The translations under genes and the position numbers were made by a program. From assembly GCF_014639155.1 (NCBI RefSeq), contig NZ_BMFT01000005.1, positions 1 through 64,000 on the forward strand: a stretch of DNA of 64,000 nucleotides, written 5' to 3'. This DNA comes from Paenibacillus segetis (GTDB lineage Bacteria > Bacillota > Bacilli > Paenibacillales > Paenibacillaceae). Shown here in pieces: positions 52,574 to 61,999 of the stretch (positions within the stretch are counted from its first letter, which is position 1; each line of letters starts with the position of its first letter). The notes under the pieces were generated by a model. The model had not been told where the DNA came from, did not search any database, and saw only the letters and a program-made list of their open reading frames with translations.

Positions 52574-54274
52574 TTAGTGGCCAACGGTTAGTGGTAAATT
52601 CAGATCAATAACGTCTAATGACTTGAGTAGTACATGAACAGAGACATTCCAGCGCCCAGCCATTGTAATCAATTCATCTGCCTCATACAGCTTATCGCCG
52701 GGGAAAGTGATCTCGGTAACACCCATATCCATTTCCTTAGAGGTAAGTTTGAGCGTAATCTGTTCAATGTTCTGGAGTGGCTTCCCATCTGGTGCCTGTA
52801 AATCTAATTTAAAATGATTCATTCCCAGGGTATTAGGCGAAATATTGACGGTTACTTTATATCCCCCTGGTGCCGTTCCTGTAAGAATAGGGGGGCCAGG
52901 GCTCGATGCAGCAGTAGGGAGGTTGGCCAGTATAGCGGCCAGGAAGAGCACGAGTATCCCGGTACCAAACTCAATCCAAATGCCGGAACCAAGTGATCTT
53001 TGTTTCCGTCTCCCTCGCAGAAATCCAGACAAACCAAGAGCTAACATGACTAGCATTAGAAACCCTTTAGCCAGAAGAATCTGTCCGTAGTCCGTATGGA
53101 AAAGGGCATAAGGTGTTGGAACATATATTAAGCTACCATAAATTCCTGTTGCCAGAAGGATCACAACACAGATCGAGGCCAGTAAGGAGAAGCGCCCTAT
53201 GGTCTCCCAGTAAACAGGTTTCAGATCTCGGTCTTTTGAGCCGTGTCTACCAATACCGGGAAGCAGGAATGCAAGTGACAATAGTCCTCCAATCCATAAG
53301 GAAGCGGCACTTAGATGGAGAAAATTTGCTGTCACCGCGGCATTCTTCCATGTAGCAACGGATGCATGACCGATGAATGCTTTGCAGAGTAGAATACCGA
53401 GACTGCATAGGAAGGCTAATCCTGTGAAGATCATGTCCCCTATACTAGGAGTAGAATCGGCTTTGGCCCGAGCGATAATCCCAAAAATTAATCCGGAAAG
53501 TACTAGCAACAGTAATGCTTCATATCCCCAAATCTCTCCAAAGGTAGTACCACGAAGGGTCTCACTGATCAATTCGTTATTCCATCCTTTGCTCCATGAT
53601 ACACCTGCGTCACTCGCGGCTTGTTGTGGTAGGTTCAGTAGGATTCCTGCAGAGGTTAATCCAAAGCCAAGAAGAAGCATGACTTTGCTGCGCGGTAGAA
53701 GAACTCCCCTTAGTTTGATCTTCTCTGTATGAGGTAACAGAAACAGGTGGAATATAAGCCCCCCTATGAATAGTGCCATCCCGCTGTATTGAAGCCAGCG
53801 GACGAGAAGTAGATCCCAGCTAGGCAGACTATGACCATCGTTCTTTGAAACTTGATTGACTTCGCCTACCTGCTTATTGCCAATCTGGAATGCAATAGTG
53901 CCAGAGACGTTATGGCCATCACCTGAGAGAGCCTTCCATTTCAGACTATACACACCCTCTGGCAAGCCTGACTGTAGATCGACGCTTAATTTAGCGGGGT
54001 TGTCCGACGAAATCGAAGAGTTATTCTGATCTACACGTTCACCAGAAGGTCCTATGACGGTAAGAGATTGGAACGCTGCCTCAATCGGTTCATTGAAAAT
54101 AACGTATACAGAATCCGGGGACTGTGTGAGAATTTCATTGTCCGTTGGAGAAGAAGATATGATATATGCATGAGCAGATAGCATTTCAGGCAAAGATAGA
54201 AAAAGACAGCCAAATAGGCATAGGATGACCGACCATTTTTTCCACATCTTACGTAATATCAACTCACTTTCCAT
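52574..54274 (-). CDS. ycnJ: CopC-CopD fusion, copper-transport protein (YcnJ-like)
   Basis: A 566-residue protein. A signal peptide (about 10-34) ends at LSA, and the mature chain opens with HAYIISSSPTDNEI, the N-terminal His of a copper-binding brace. A CopC-like domain with GDGHNVSG precedes a CopD-like membrane region (about 155-450). A C-terminal soluble domain resembling the YtkA type follows. It likely imports copper, which fits the heme-copper oxidase nearby. The start is uncertain: 54274, 54262 (TTG) and 54247 are all possible and none has an ideal ribosome binding site. The Fnr-type palindrome at 54355-54370 is upstream of it. Confidence 0.85.
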   Translation of the reverse strand: MESELILRKMWKKWSVILCLFGCLFLSLPEMLSAHAYIISSSPTDNEILTQSPDSVYVIFNEPIEAAFQSLTVIGPSGERVDQNNSSISSDNPAKLSVDLQSGLPEGVYSLKWKALSGDGHNVSGTIAFQIGNKQVGEVNQVSKNDGHSLPSWDLLLVRWLQYSGMALFIGGLIFHLFLLPHTEKIKLRGVLLPRSKVMLLLGFGLTSAGILLNLPQQAASDAGVSWSKGWNNELISETLRGTTFGEIWGYEALLLLVLSGLIFGIIARAKADSTPSIGDMIFTGLAFLCSLGILLCKAFIGHASVATWKNAAVTANFLHLSAASLWIGGLLSLAFLLPGIGRHGSKDRDLKPVYWETIGRFSLLASICVVILLATGIYGSLIYVPTPYALFHTDYGQILLAKGFLMLVMLALGLSGFLRGRRKQRSLGSGIWIEFGTGILVLFLAAILANLPTAASSPGPPILTGTAPGGYKVTVNISPNTLGMNHFKLDLQAPDGKPLQNIEQITLKLTSKEMDMGVTEITFPGDKLYEADELITMAGRWNVSVHVLLKSLDVIDLNLPLTVGH

Positions 54275-54354
54275 GGAGTTTTGAAAATAACTGTGACAAA
54301 TCTAACAATAGAACTCATTGTACAATTATTTTTTTTAAAAGAACATAGCTATAG

Positions 54355-54401
54355 TGTGACATATATCACACATTAAGAGATCATTTGTATGTGTATATAA
54401 T
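54355..54401 (+). promoter_or_regulatory. Fnr/CRP-type palindrome and ddh promoter
   Basis: TGTGACATATATCACA (54355-54370) matches TGTGA-N6-TCACA exactly, with arms extending to GTGTGA/TCACAC. Just downstream, TTAAGA (54373-54378), 17 bases and TATAAT (54396-54401) form a plausible promoter for ddh. It could equally act on the divergent ycnJ gene. Confidence 0.6.
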
Positions 54402-54527
54402 GTGAAATAAAAGTACATCCCCACTATCTCCGTAGGAAAAGTTATTTACTTATAATGTTAGATGTTTAAAAATGGATGATAGTAAGATAAAATGAATATT
54501 AGATTTTATTTGAAGGAGGAAATGTTA

Positions 54528-55505
54528 GTGGCATCGAACATCAAAGTAGGTATCGTAGGGTACGGAAATTTGGGCCGTGGCGTGGAAAAAGCGCTGAAAC
54601 AAAATCCCGATTTCGAACTACGCGCAATTTTTTCCAGAAGAAACCCTGACGATGTGGCGGCAAGTAATGGTGTCGTTCATATTTCTGAGGTTGAGAAGTA
54701 CAAAGGTGATATAGATGTAATGATCCTTTGCGGAGGCTCGGCCACCGACCTTCCAGAGCAAGGACCGGAACTTGCGGCGTTGTTTAATACTGTCGACAGT
54801 TTTGATACCCATGCGAAGATTCCTGAATACTTCGATAAAGTAAATGTAGCGGCTCTAGAAGGTGGAAATGTTAGTGTTATTTCTACTGGATGGGATCCTG
54901 GATTGTTCTCATTGAATCGCTTACTTGCGGAAGCTGTTCTTCCAGAAGGTAAAGAGTACACATTCTGGGGCAAAGGTGTTAGCCAAGGCCATTCTGATGC
55001 GATTCGTCGTGTTGAGGGAGTTAAGAACGGTGTCCAATACACGATTCCTGTAGAATCCGTAGTAGAGAGTGTTCGTAAGGGTGAGAACCCTGTGTTGGCT
55101 ACAAAAGACAAGCATCTTCGTGAGTGCTACGTTGTGGCAGAAGAAGGCGCGGACAAAGCGAAGATCGAACGTGAGATTAAAGAAATGCCTAACTATTTCT
55201 CGGATTACGTGACAACCGTTAACTTTATTAGTGAAGAGGAACTGAAGAGCAATCACGCTGCGATGCCTCACGGTGGAACGGTGCTAAGAAGCGGTCGCAC
55301 AGGTGAGAACAGTACACAGATTATTGAATTTGGATTGAAGCTTGATAGCAATCCAGAATTTACCGCAAGTGTTCTTGTAGCTTATGCACGTGCAGTTTAC
55401 AAGCTCTCGAAGGATGGACAAGCTGGGGCGAAGACCGTTTTCGACATCCCGTATGGTCTGCTCTCTCCGAAATCTCCAGAGCAACTTCGTAAAGAATTAT
55501 TGTAG
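54528..55505 (+). CDS. ddh: meso-diaminopimelate dehydrogenase
   Basis: A 325-residue NADPH-dependent enzyme that aminates tetrahydrodipicolinate directly to meso-diaminopimelate for lysine and peptidoglycan. The Rossmann fold opens with VGIVGYGNLGRGVEKAL, and substrate-domain signatures STGWDPGLFSLNRL, KGVSQGHSDAIRRVEGV and MPHGGTVLRSGRTG are intact. The GTG at 54528 follows AAGGAGG by 8 bases and gives the usual family length; the ATG at 54522 is too close. It is monocistronic with a terminator. An Fnr-type site lies upstream. Confidence 0.95.
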   Translation: MASNIKVGIVGYGNLGRGVEKALKQNPDFELRAIFSRRNPDDVAASNGVVHISEVEKYKGDIDVMILCGGSATDLPEQGPELAALFNTVDSFDTHAKIPEYFDKVNVAALEGGNVSVISTGWDPGLFSLNRLLAEAVLPEGKEYTFWGKGVSQGHSDAIRRVEGVKNGVQYTIPVESVVESVRKGENPVLATKDKHLRECYVVAEEGADKAKIEREIKEMPNYFSDYVTTVNFISEEELKSNHAAMPHGGTVLRSGRTGENSTQIIEFGLKLDSNPEFTASVLVAYARAVYKLSKDGQAGAKTVFDIPYGLLSPKSPEQLRKELL

Positions 55506-55538
55506 AATTAATTAAGCTATTCGCTATTAATAAACCAA

Positions 55539-55573
55539 AGCCGCAAGAGCCTCTAGTGTCTTGCGGTTTTTTG
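55539..55573 (+). terminator. intrinsic terminator after ddh
   Basis: CCGCAAGA and TCTTGCGG pair, followed by TTTTTTG. Confidence 0.88.
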
Positions 55574-55664
55574 CGTCATTATACATAACAATTTTTGAAT
55601 TTTTATTTAGTTGATACCTTTGGATACGTTGATTCGATTGATCCTTGTGAGGGGGTGCAACAGG

Positions 55665-56174
55665 TTGCATGAGAATTTTATGAGTATCTATGATCAGTAC
55701 TTTGATGATGTATACCGATTTGTTTTATTTAAAACCGGAGATCGATGGGTTACAGATGATTTAGTAAGTGAGATTTTTCGTAAAGTATTTCAAAGATTAG
55801 ATACTGTTGGAGCAGTAGAGCCTGATCAATGGAAACCGTGGTTGATGACAATCAGTCGTAATACAGTGATCGATTACTATCGTCGAAAAAAGGACTACCC
55901 ATATGGTCACGATCCGGAAGTCCTTGGATATTCACAGGTTCAATTGTCTTTTACTGTGAGTGATCCACGAAATGATTGCTTGGAACAATCGCTTCGTGCA
56001 CTTACTCCGGAGGAAAGAGAGATTATGAACCTTAAGTATGTTGTTGGACTGAAATATGTAGAAATCGGTGAAATGCTTGGAAAGGAAGAGTCGTGGTTAA
56101 AAGTTAAGGCACACCGCATTAAGGGAAAGATGGCGACATTTATTAATAGATGTATTGGAGGTGGAGAACGATGA
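55665..56174 (+). CDS. ECF-type sigma-70 family sigma factor
   Basis: A 169-residue sigma factor with region 2 (YDQYFDDVYRFVLFKTGDRW to SRNTVIDYYRRKK, about 7-80) and region 4 (about 110-160, with EREIMNLKYVVGLKYVEIGEML). A TTG at 55665 is favoured because GAGGGGG lies 9 bases upstream; the ATG at 55680 is the other option. The stop overlaps the ATG of the following membrane protein (ATGA), the classical layout of a sigma factor and its anti-sigma partner. The regulon and signal are unknown; no matching autoregulatory promoter was found in the 90 bases upstream. Confidence 0.85.
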   Translation: MHENFMSIYDQYFDDVYRFVLFKTGDRWVTDDLVSEIFRKVFQRLDTVGAVEPDQWKPWLMTISRNTVIDYYRRKKDYPYGHDPEVLGYSQVQLSFTVSDPRNDCLEQSLRALTPEEREIMNLKYVVGLKYVEIGEMLGKEESWLKVKAHRIKGKMATFINRCIGGGER

Positions 56175-58099
56175 ATGATGAGAAACAGTGGAACGAGACC
56201 GTGGAGAGGTTGCGTAGGGGTCTTCCTGTGAATGAAGAGTTGAAGCAGGAACTTCGAGAATCTTTGCTACAGGAACACAATATGAAGGGAAAACGGGGTT
56301 CGTCATCAATTGATACTGTAAAGCGCCATCGTTCACGCTGGAAATTTGGTGCACTGGCAATTGCGATAGCAGGATTATGTTTGTTTTCAACATTGTGGTT
56401 ATCTCAAAGAGATACGGATAAAGTCGAGGCGGCATCGCTACATTTGTTTGATCAATTTTCCTTTGATCAACAGTTAGGGCGGGAGAATAGTGCGGGGATG
56501 GCGGAGTATGAAGGTACGATCTACTTGCCATTAAATGAGGACGGTTTATACGTTTTAAGTAGTTCGGAGTACAACAAATTAATCGACGGAAATATTAATT
56601 TTGTTCGAGTGTCACCGGATGGTACGCAGCTGGTATATGTTCAGGAAGGAAGTTTGTATTTGTATAATATCGCTGATGAATCCAGTCGACTGCTATTGCT
56701 GGGGGGAAGTGATTATGGACTGTTGGAGACACCCGCTTGGTCGCCGGACGGTCGAAATATTATGTTTGTGAGTCGGACACAGCTTAAGAATGAGATAGAT
56801 AGAGAAACGGAGTCCTCGCAAGGGCAAATTTATGAGCTAAGTTTGGATAATGGAACGGTTCGTTCAATCGTGAAGGGACAGTATCCTTCTTATGTGGCAG
56901 GACAAAATGGACTGTTCTTCGAAAGAGATCATCAGATTATATACAGGGATTTGAAGCGTGGAGAAGAAAAGGTGCTTGATAGTGGAAGGTATCCTGCTGT
57001 CTCTAATGATGGCTCGTATGTGGCATACATTAAATCGCAAGGTGATCCGGTGTTAGAAGATGTATGGATCGCGGATACGAATTTTAACACCAAAAAGCAG
57101 ATGACCCAGAACGAACTTGCAGATGCATGGGAGAATGGCGAGTTAGTAGAAGGGAAACAACAGGCACGATATACCTTTGAACAACCAACATGGAGCCATG
57201 ATGATCAGCGGTTATTTGTTTACAAGGTTTTTCATACAAATACGGTGTTCAAGAAATTAGTGAGGTTTCAGATTGCTGCATCAAAACCAGGGCCTGAAGA
57301 TATCGTTGCAGGTTCCATCAAGGCTTTGATATATAGGGACGAGGAGTTTGCGCATACGTTTTTTAATTATGATCCTGGTTATCTAAAAGGAACGAGTCCA
57401 AGGCAGATTGGTTATCGAATTCTTGGTAATGGTGAAGTGGATGGGAAAACCTATGTGGATGCCGAAACTTATTTGTCCTATCTTGATCCATATTATGAAA
57501 TTGATAAAGTTCGCTATGTCGTTACGGATACCCCTACTGGATATAAAATCAGTGATATGCTGCAGTTAGATAACATTACAGTCGCTGTGTGGGGAGATGC
57601 TGCATATAGAGTAGTGGAGGGAGAAAAACAAGGTGATCCTCTGATGGAACTAAAGGATATACCTCATAAAGGTACATGGGAAAATGGTAAGCTTTGGAGT
57701 CTGCTGCATGTGGAGGAGGATCATACGTTATGGTTTACCGTGACACGGGCAAGTGGCGATCAGTCAGAGCTTGGATTGTTGCGATATGACATGGAATCCA
57801 AACAATTTACTGAGGTATGTACTATTGAGGGAGCTTCAAGCTCATATCTCTTACAACTGGATGATACGCGCCAAAATGTAGCCATATCGACTGAGTTGAA
57901 TGGTAAGCCGGATTTGGTAATATATCATCTGCCAGATCATAAAATGACGATATTGTCCGAGCAAATTATGGGAGTGAAACCGAAAGAGGTATACACTCGA
58001 TTCTGGAATCATGGAAAGTTGATCTTCTATGCGGATATGGACGGTAGAGAAGTATTCTTCTCATTTGATCCCCAGTCAGGCGAAGTGAGTGCAAACTGA
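56171..58099 (+). CDS. membrane-anchored beta-propeller protein, putative anti-sigma factor
   Basis: A 642-residue type II membrane protein. A cytosolic, charged N-terminus (about 1-53) and one membrane helix (about 56-75, FGALAIAIAGLCLFSTLWL) are followed by a large extracytoplasmic domain. This contains four PD40/TolB-like propeller motifs (VSPDGTQLVYV, WSPDGRNIMFVS, VSNDGSYVAYIK, WSHDDQRLFVYK). A distinct C-terminal region follows. It overlaps the sigma factor gene, so the N-terminal part most likely binds that sigma factor and the propeller senses an outside signal. It lacks a recognised anti-sigma domain (RsgI or zinc type), so this role is inference. Confidence 0.7.
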   Translation: MNDEKQWNETVERLRRGLPVNEELKQELRESLLQEHNMKGKRGSSSIDTVKRHRSRWKFGALAIAIAGLCLFSTLWLSQRDTDKVEAASLHLFDQFSFDQQLGRENSAGMAEYEGTIYLPLNEDGLYVLSSSEYNKLIDGNINFVRVSPDGTQLVYVQEGSLYLYNIADESSRLLLLGGSDYGLLETPAWSPDGRNIMFVSRTQLKNEIDRETESSQGQIYELSLDNGTVRSIVKGQYPSYVAGQNGLFFERDHQIIYRDLKRGEEKVLDSGRYPAVSNDGSYVAYIKSQGDPVLEDVWIADTNFNTKKQMTQNELADAWENGELVEGKQQARYTFEQPTWSHDDQRLFVYKVFHTNTVFKKLVRFQIAASKPGPEDIVAGSIKALIYRDEEFAHTFFNYDPGYLKGTSPRQIGYRILGNGEVDGKTYVDAETYLSYLDPYYEIDKVRYVVTDTPTGYKISDMLQLDNITVAVWGDAAYRVVEGEKQGDPLMELKDIPHKGTWENGKLWSLLHVEEDHTLWFTVTRASGDQSELGLLRYDMESKQFTEVCTIEGASSSYLLQLDDTRQNVAISTELNGKPDLVIYHLPDHKMTILSEQIMGVKPKEVYTRFWNHGKLIFYADMDGREVFFSFDPQSGEVSAN

Positions 58100-58112
58100 A
58101 TATAAATAGGTT

Positions 58113-58163
58113 TAAAAAATCACCAGTCCTAGTAATTAATTTTTGGACTTGGTGATTTTTTAT
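58113..58163 (+). terminator. intrinsic terminator after the sigma/propeller operon
   Basis: AAAAAATCACCAGTCC pairs with GGACTTGGTGATTTTTT around an AT-rich loop, followed by ATTTTTTAT. Confidence 0.88.
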
Positions 58164-58171
58164 TTTTTATA

Positions 58172-58187
58172 AGTGACAAGAATCACA
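58172..58187 (+). promoter_or_regulatory. Fnr/CRP-type palindrome upstream of qoxABCD
   Basis: AGTGACAAGAATCACA matches TGTGA-N6-TCACA with one mismatch. It lies about 295 bases before the qoxA start, in a 318-base stretch without genes. The same stretch has a TTGTGAA half-site, as used by Rex, near 58241 and no other recognised element. Confidence 0.4.
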
Positions 58188-58481
58188 AACTGGGTAAATT
58201 ATATGACAATTTTCCGAACTTATGCACATGAGACGACTATTGTGAACAATTATTGAAATCGGATTATTTGGCTGAATATGACCGAATATCGGTATATATG
58301 AGACTTATGTACGGAAAAAGTATGATGGATCTATAATTAAATGTAATAATATTACATAATTTACTTTCTCTATGATTTGTAATTAATTTGGTGCTTCCAT
58401 AACATAGGTTCTAGATGTTATATGAAGTCCTCCTGATGAGTTCGGGCTGACGATATTTAGAGAAAGGGGTATCGGTATCCT

Positions 58482-59438
58482 ATGAAAAGGAAAGGGTTGC
58501 TGCTTGCTGGTTTTTCAGCGCTTCTTGTTCTCCTGACCGGTTGTAATTCATTAGCAGTATTGAATCCGAAAGGTCCTGTGGCCAAGACCCAATCTGAAGT
58601 CATTATTTTTTCTATGATAGTAATGGCGCTTATATTGCTAGTTGTTTATGTGTTGTACGTGGTTATAATCTCCAAATACCGCGCTTCTAAAGCGGCACCA
58701 GATTATGAACCACCCCACGAAGAGGGGAATTGGTTGTTAGAAATGATTTGGATTGTCATTCCAATCATTATTGTCACTGTATTGTCTGTCGTTACGGTAC
58801 GTAGTACTAGTGCGGTGGAGAAGGTACCAGCGGGTTATGAGGATCAGAAACCGTTGGTTATTTATGCGTCATCCTCGGACTGGAAATGGCATTTCAGCTA
58901 TCCAGAGGAAGGGATTGAAACAGTTAACTATGTTAACATTCCTGTTAATCGCCCAGTAGAATTTAGATTGTACTCCTTCAGTGCAATTACGAGTTTCTGG
59001 GTTCCACAACTTGGCGGCCAGAAATATGCCATGAGCGATATGGTTAACACGCTTAACCTTGTAGCAGAGCATCAGGGTTCTTTCGTTGGTAAGAACTCTA
59101 ACTTCTCGGGTAAAGGCTTCTCCCAAATGGAGTTTGAGGTTCTAGCGATGTCGGACAAAGAATATGCAGAGTGGATTAAAGATGTTAAGAATACGGCTTC
59201 GGAATTGACCGAGGAAGAATTTAATACATTGTTGGAAACGAACTTTGTAGGTAGAAAAACATATACCTCAACGCACTTGGACTTCCGTCCAGCGCCTGAG
59301 GGTGAGAATGCTGGACATGATCATGGAGGTTCAACGGATTCCGAATCTAATTCGGACTCTGAAATGGATCACTCCGAGATGGATCATTCCAATATGGACA
59401 TGGACCATTCCACAGATAACACGACGAATGGTAACTAA
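58482..59438 (+). CDS. qoxA: cytochrome aa3/bo3-type quinol oxidase, subunit II
   Basis: A 318-residue subunit II. A lipobox LLTG-Cys (Cys21) is followed by two membrane helices (about 42-66 and 89-107), then the extracellular cupredoxin domain with SSDWKWHFSYPEEG and ITSFWVPQLGGQKYAM. The CuA-binding Cys pair is missing, so quinol rather than cytochrome c donates electrons. The C-terminal tail (about 285-318) is rich in His and Met (MDHSEMDHSNMDMDHS) and could bind copper. AAAGGGG precedes the ATG. It is the first gene of qoxABCD. Confidence 0.94.
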   Translation: MKRKGLLLAGFSALLVLLTGCNSLAVLNPKGPVAKTQSEVIIFSMIVMALILLVVYVLYVVIISKYRASKAAPDYEPPHEEGNWLLEMIWIVIPIIIVTVLSVVTVRSTSAVEKVPAGYEDQKPLVIYASSSDWKWHFSYPEEGIETVNYVNIPVNRPVEFRLYSFSAITSFWVPQLGGQKYAMSDMVNTLNLVAEHQGSFVGKNSNFSGKGFSQMEFEVLAMSDKEYAEWIKDVKNTASELTEEEFNTLLETNFVGRKTYTSTHLDFRPAPEGENAGHDHGGSTDSESNSDSEMDHSEMDHSNMDMDHSTDNTTNGN

Positions 59439-59461
59439 AACTGGAAGGGGGTATATTCGAA

Positions 59462-61405
59462 ATGAAATGGGATGAATTTTTCGTTACAGGGGAACCGATG
59501 ATTTACGGTGCGATGGCTAGTATTGTTCTGGCATCACTCGCAATTGTCGTTGGTCTGACCTATTTTAAAAAATGGGGTTACCTGTGGCGTGAATGGTTGA
59601 CGACTGTTGACCATAAGAAAATCGGTATCATGTATATTATTGCTGCCCTACTGATGCTTTTCCGCGGTGGTATGGACGGGTTGCTTATGAGAGCCCAACT
59701 CGCTGTTCCGGAGAATGGACTTTTGGACGCGCAGCATTACAATGAAATATTTACCACACACGGTCTTATCATGATTCTATTTATGGCGATGCCATTTGTT
59801 ATAGGACTGATGAACGTCGTGGTACCACTGCAAATTGGTGCTAGAGACGTTGCTTTCCCAAGACTTAACGCAGTCAGCTTCTGGTTGTTCTTCGCCGGTG
59901 CGATGCTACTAAACATTTCATTTGTTATTGGGGGTTCACCAGATGCAGGTTGGACGGCTTATTTCCCACTAGCAAGTATAGAGCTTAGCCCGACTGTAGG
60001 TAATAACTATTACTCTATCGCGTTGCAGATTGCAGGGATAGGTACTTTGTTAACAAGTGTGAACTTCTTGGTAACGATTCTTAAAATGCGTGCGCCTGGT
60101 ATGAAATTAATGCGTATGCCGATGTTTACATGGTCTGTTCTGATCACGAACGTTATTATTTTGTTCGCGTTCCCGGTACTAACGGTTTCACTAGCTTTGA
60201 TGATGTTTGACCGTATGTTCGGTGCACAGTTCTTTACCATGGCAAACGGTGGTATGGATATGCTCTGGGCCAACCTGTTCTGGGTATGGGGCCATCCTGA
60301 GGTTTATATCGTTATACTGCCAGCGTTTGGTATTTATAGTGAGATCATTTCAACATTCTCACGCAAGAACCTATATGGTTACAAATCGATGGTATACAGT
60401 ATGGTTGTTATCTCGCTATTGTCGTTCCTTGTATGGGCGCATCACTTCTATACAATGGGGCATGGAGTTACAGTTAATGGCTTCTTCTCCATCTCAACGA
60501 TGGCTATCGCGGTCCCTACCGGGGTTAAAATATTTAACTGGCTATTTACACTCCGAAAGGGCAAGATCGAGTTTACGACACCGATGTTATACTCACTTGC
60601 TTTCATTCCGATCTTTACGATCGGTGGTGTAACAGGTGTCATGCTCGCAATGGCAAGTGCCGATTACCAGTATCATAATACAATGTTCCTGGTTGCCCAC
60701 TTCCACTATGTATTAATTCCGGGTACTGTATTCGCCGTCCTAGCTGGCTTCTACTACTGGTTCCCGAAAATGTTCGGTTTCAGATTGAACGATCGCCAAG
60801 GCAAACGGGCCTTCTGGTTGATCGCAGTCAGCTTCAATGTGACGTTCCTGCCGTTGTTCTTCTTGGGACTCAAGGGAATGACACGTCGTACGTACACGTA
60901 TTCGGCAGAAACAGGTTTTGGTCCATTAAATATGATTGCTTCGATCGGTGCTATCGGTCTAGCTCTCGGATTTGTATACCTTGTATATAACATTTACTGG
61001 AGCTTCCGTTATGCGAAGAGAGATACTACAAATGATCCGTGGGATGCACGTACACTGGAATGGAGTATTCCTAGCCCGGTTCCAGAATATAACTTTGCAC
61101 TTATTCCTAAGGTGAATGGTTTAGATCCATTCTGGGAATCCAAGAAGACGGGGCAACCTTTAACTGAAGGTGAATACGAAGAGATTCATATGCCTAACAA
61201 TAGCGGACAACCGTTTATCCTAGGTATGATCTTTATGGCCTTTGGATTCTGTATGGTATTTAGCTGGTGGGTTCCTTCAATTATCTTCGGCATAGGCATT
61301 GTCATCATGCTCGCGGTACGTTCTTTCGAACGCGATCATGGACGTCATATCTCGGTCAAAGAAATTAGGGAGACGGAACAAAGATTGCGGGGTGAACAGT
61401 CATGA
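59462..61405 (+). CDS. qoxB: quinol oxidase subunit I (heme-copper catalytic subunit)
   Basis: A 647-residue subunit I with about 14 membrane helices. Heme and CuB ligands are visible: the first low-spin His in TTHGLIMILF, the His-Glu-Tyr unit in WGHPEVYIVILP (Tyr cross-link), the CuB His pair in WAHHFYTMGH, and the heme His pair in VAHFHYVLIPG. It reduces oxygen to water with proton pumping. It belongs to the A family by the EVYI motif. Its last bases overlap the qoxC start (ATGA). Confidence 0.95.
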   Translation: MKWDEFFVTGEPMIYGAMASIVLASLAIVVGLTYFKKWGYLWREWLTTVDHKKIGIMYIIAALLMLFRGGMDGLLMRAQLAVPENGLLDAQHYNEIFTTHGLIMILFMAMPFVIGLMNVVVPLQIGARDVAFPRLNAVSFWLFFAGAMLLNISFVIGGSPDAGWTAYFPLASIELSPTVGNNYYSIALQIAGIGTLLTSVNFLVTILKMRAPGMKLMRMPMFTWSVLITNVIILFAFPVLTVSLALMMFDRMFGAQFFTMANGGMDMLWANLFWVWGHPEVYIVILPAFGIYSEIISTFSRKNLYGYKSMVYSMVVISLLSFLVWAHHFYTMGHGVTVNGFFSISTMAIAVPTGVKIFNWLFTLRKGKIEFTTPMLYSLAFIPIFTIGGVTGVMLAMASADYQYHNTMFLVAHFHYVLIPGTVFAVLAGFYYWFPKMFGFRLNDRQGKRAFWLIAVSFNVTFLPLFFLGLKGMTRRTYTYSAETGFGPLNMIASIGAIGLALGFVYLVYNIYWSFRYAKRDTTNDPWDARTLEWSIPSPVPEYNFALIPKVNGLDPFWESKKTGQPLTEGEYEEIHMPNNSGQPFILGMIFMAFGFCMVFSWWVPSIIFGIGIVIMLAVRSFERDHGRHISVKEIRETEQRLRGEQS

Positions 61406-61998
61406 AATTAGACAATACTTTGCCACTTGAATATCAATCAGAAGAGAATAGTAACCGGATTTTAGGATTCTGGTTGTTCCTTGGAGCAGAAATTGTGCTC
61501 TTCTCGACTCTGTTTGCCGTCTATCTGACCTTGTGGACTCGTACAGGTAATGGACCTGATGCTAAAGAAATATTTGAACTGGGCCCTGTGCTCATTGAAA
61601 CATTTGTACTCTTGACCAGTAGTTTTACCTGCGGTCTTGCGATTCATAGTATGCGGCTTGGACTGAAAAAGCCTGCAATGGTGTTCTTCTCGATCACACT
61701 ACTATTGGGCCTTGTGTTCCTTGGTGTAGAGATTACGGAGTTTGTAACGTACGTAAATGAAGGAGCAACGCTTCAGACTAGTGCGTTCCTCTCCAGCTTG
61801 TTTGTACTGCTAGGAACACACGGACTGCACGTGTTCATGGGCTTGCTGTGGGGTGGAGGACTTATGCTACAAATCCGGCGTGAAGGCTTCACGTTAGAGA
61901 CGTCAAATAAGTCGTTTATATTCTCGCTATACTGGCATTTCCTTGACGTTGTCTGGATTTTCATTTTCAGTTTTGTATATTTGAAAGGACTGATGTGA
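61402..61998 (+). CDS. qoxC: quinol oxidase subunit III
   Basis: A 198-residue subunit III with five membrane helices (GFWLFLGAEIVLFSTLFAVYLTL, then ETFVLLTSSFTCGLAIHSM and later helices). The conserved Glu of GVEITEF and GTHGLHVFMGLLW are present. The start overlaps qoxB by 4 bases. It supports assembly and proton uptake of the oxidase. Confidence 0.93.
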   Translation: MKLDNTLPLEYQSEENSNRILGFWLFLGAEIVLFSTLFAVYLTLWTRTGNGPDAKEIFELGPVLIETFVLLTSSFTCGLAIHSMRLGLKKPAMVFFSITLLLGLVFLGVEITEFVTYVNEGATLQTSAFLSSLFVLLGTHGLHVFMGLLWGGGLMLQIRREGFTLETSNKSFIFSLYWHFLDVVWIFIFSFVYLKGLM

Positions 61999-61999
61999 T

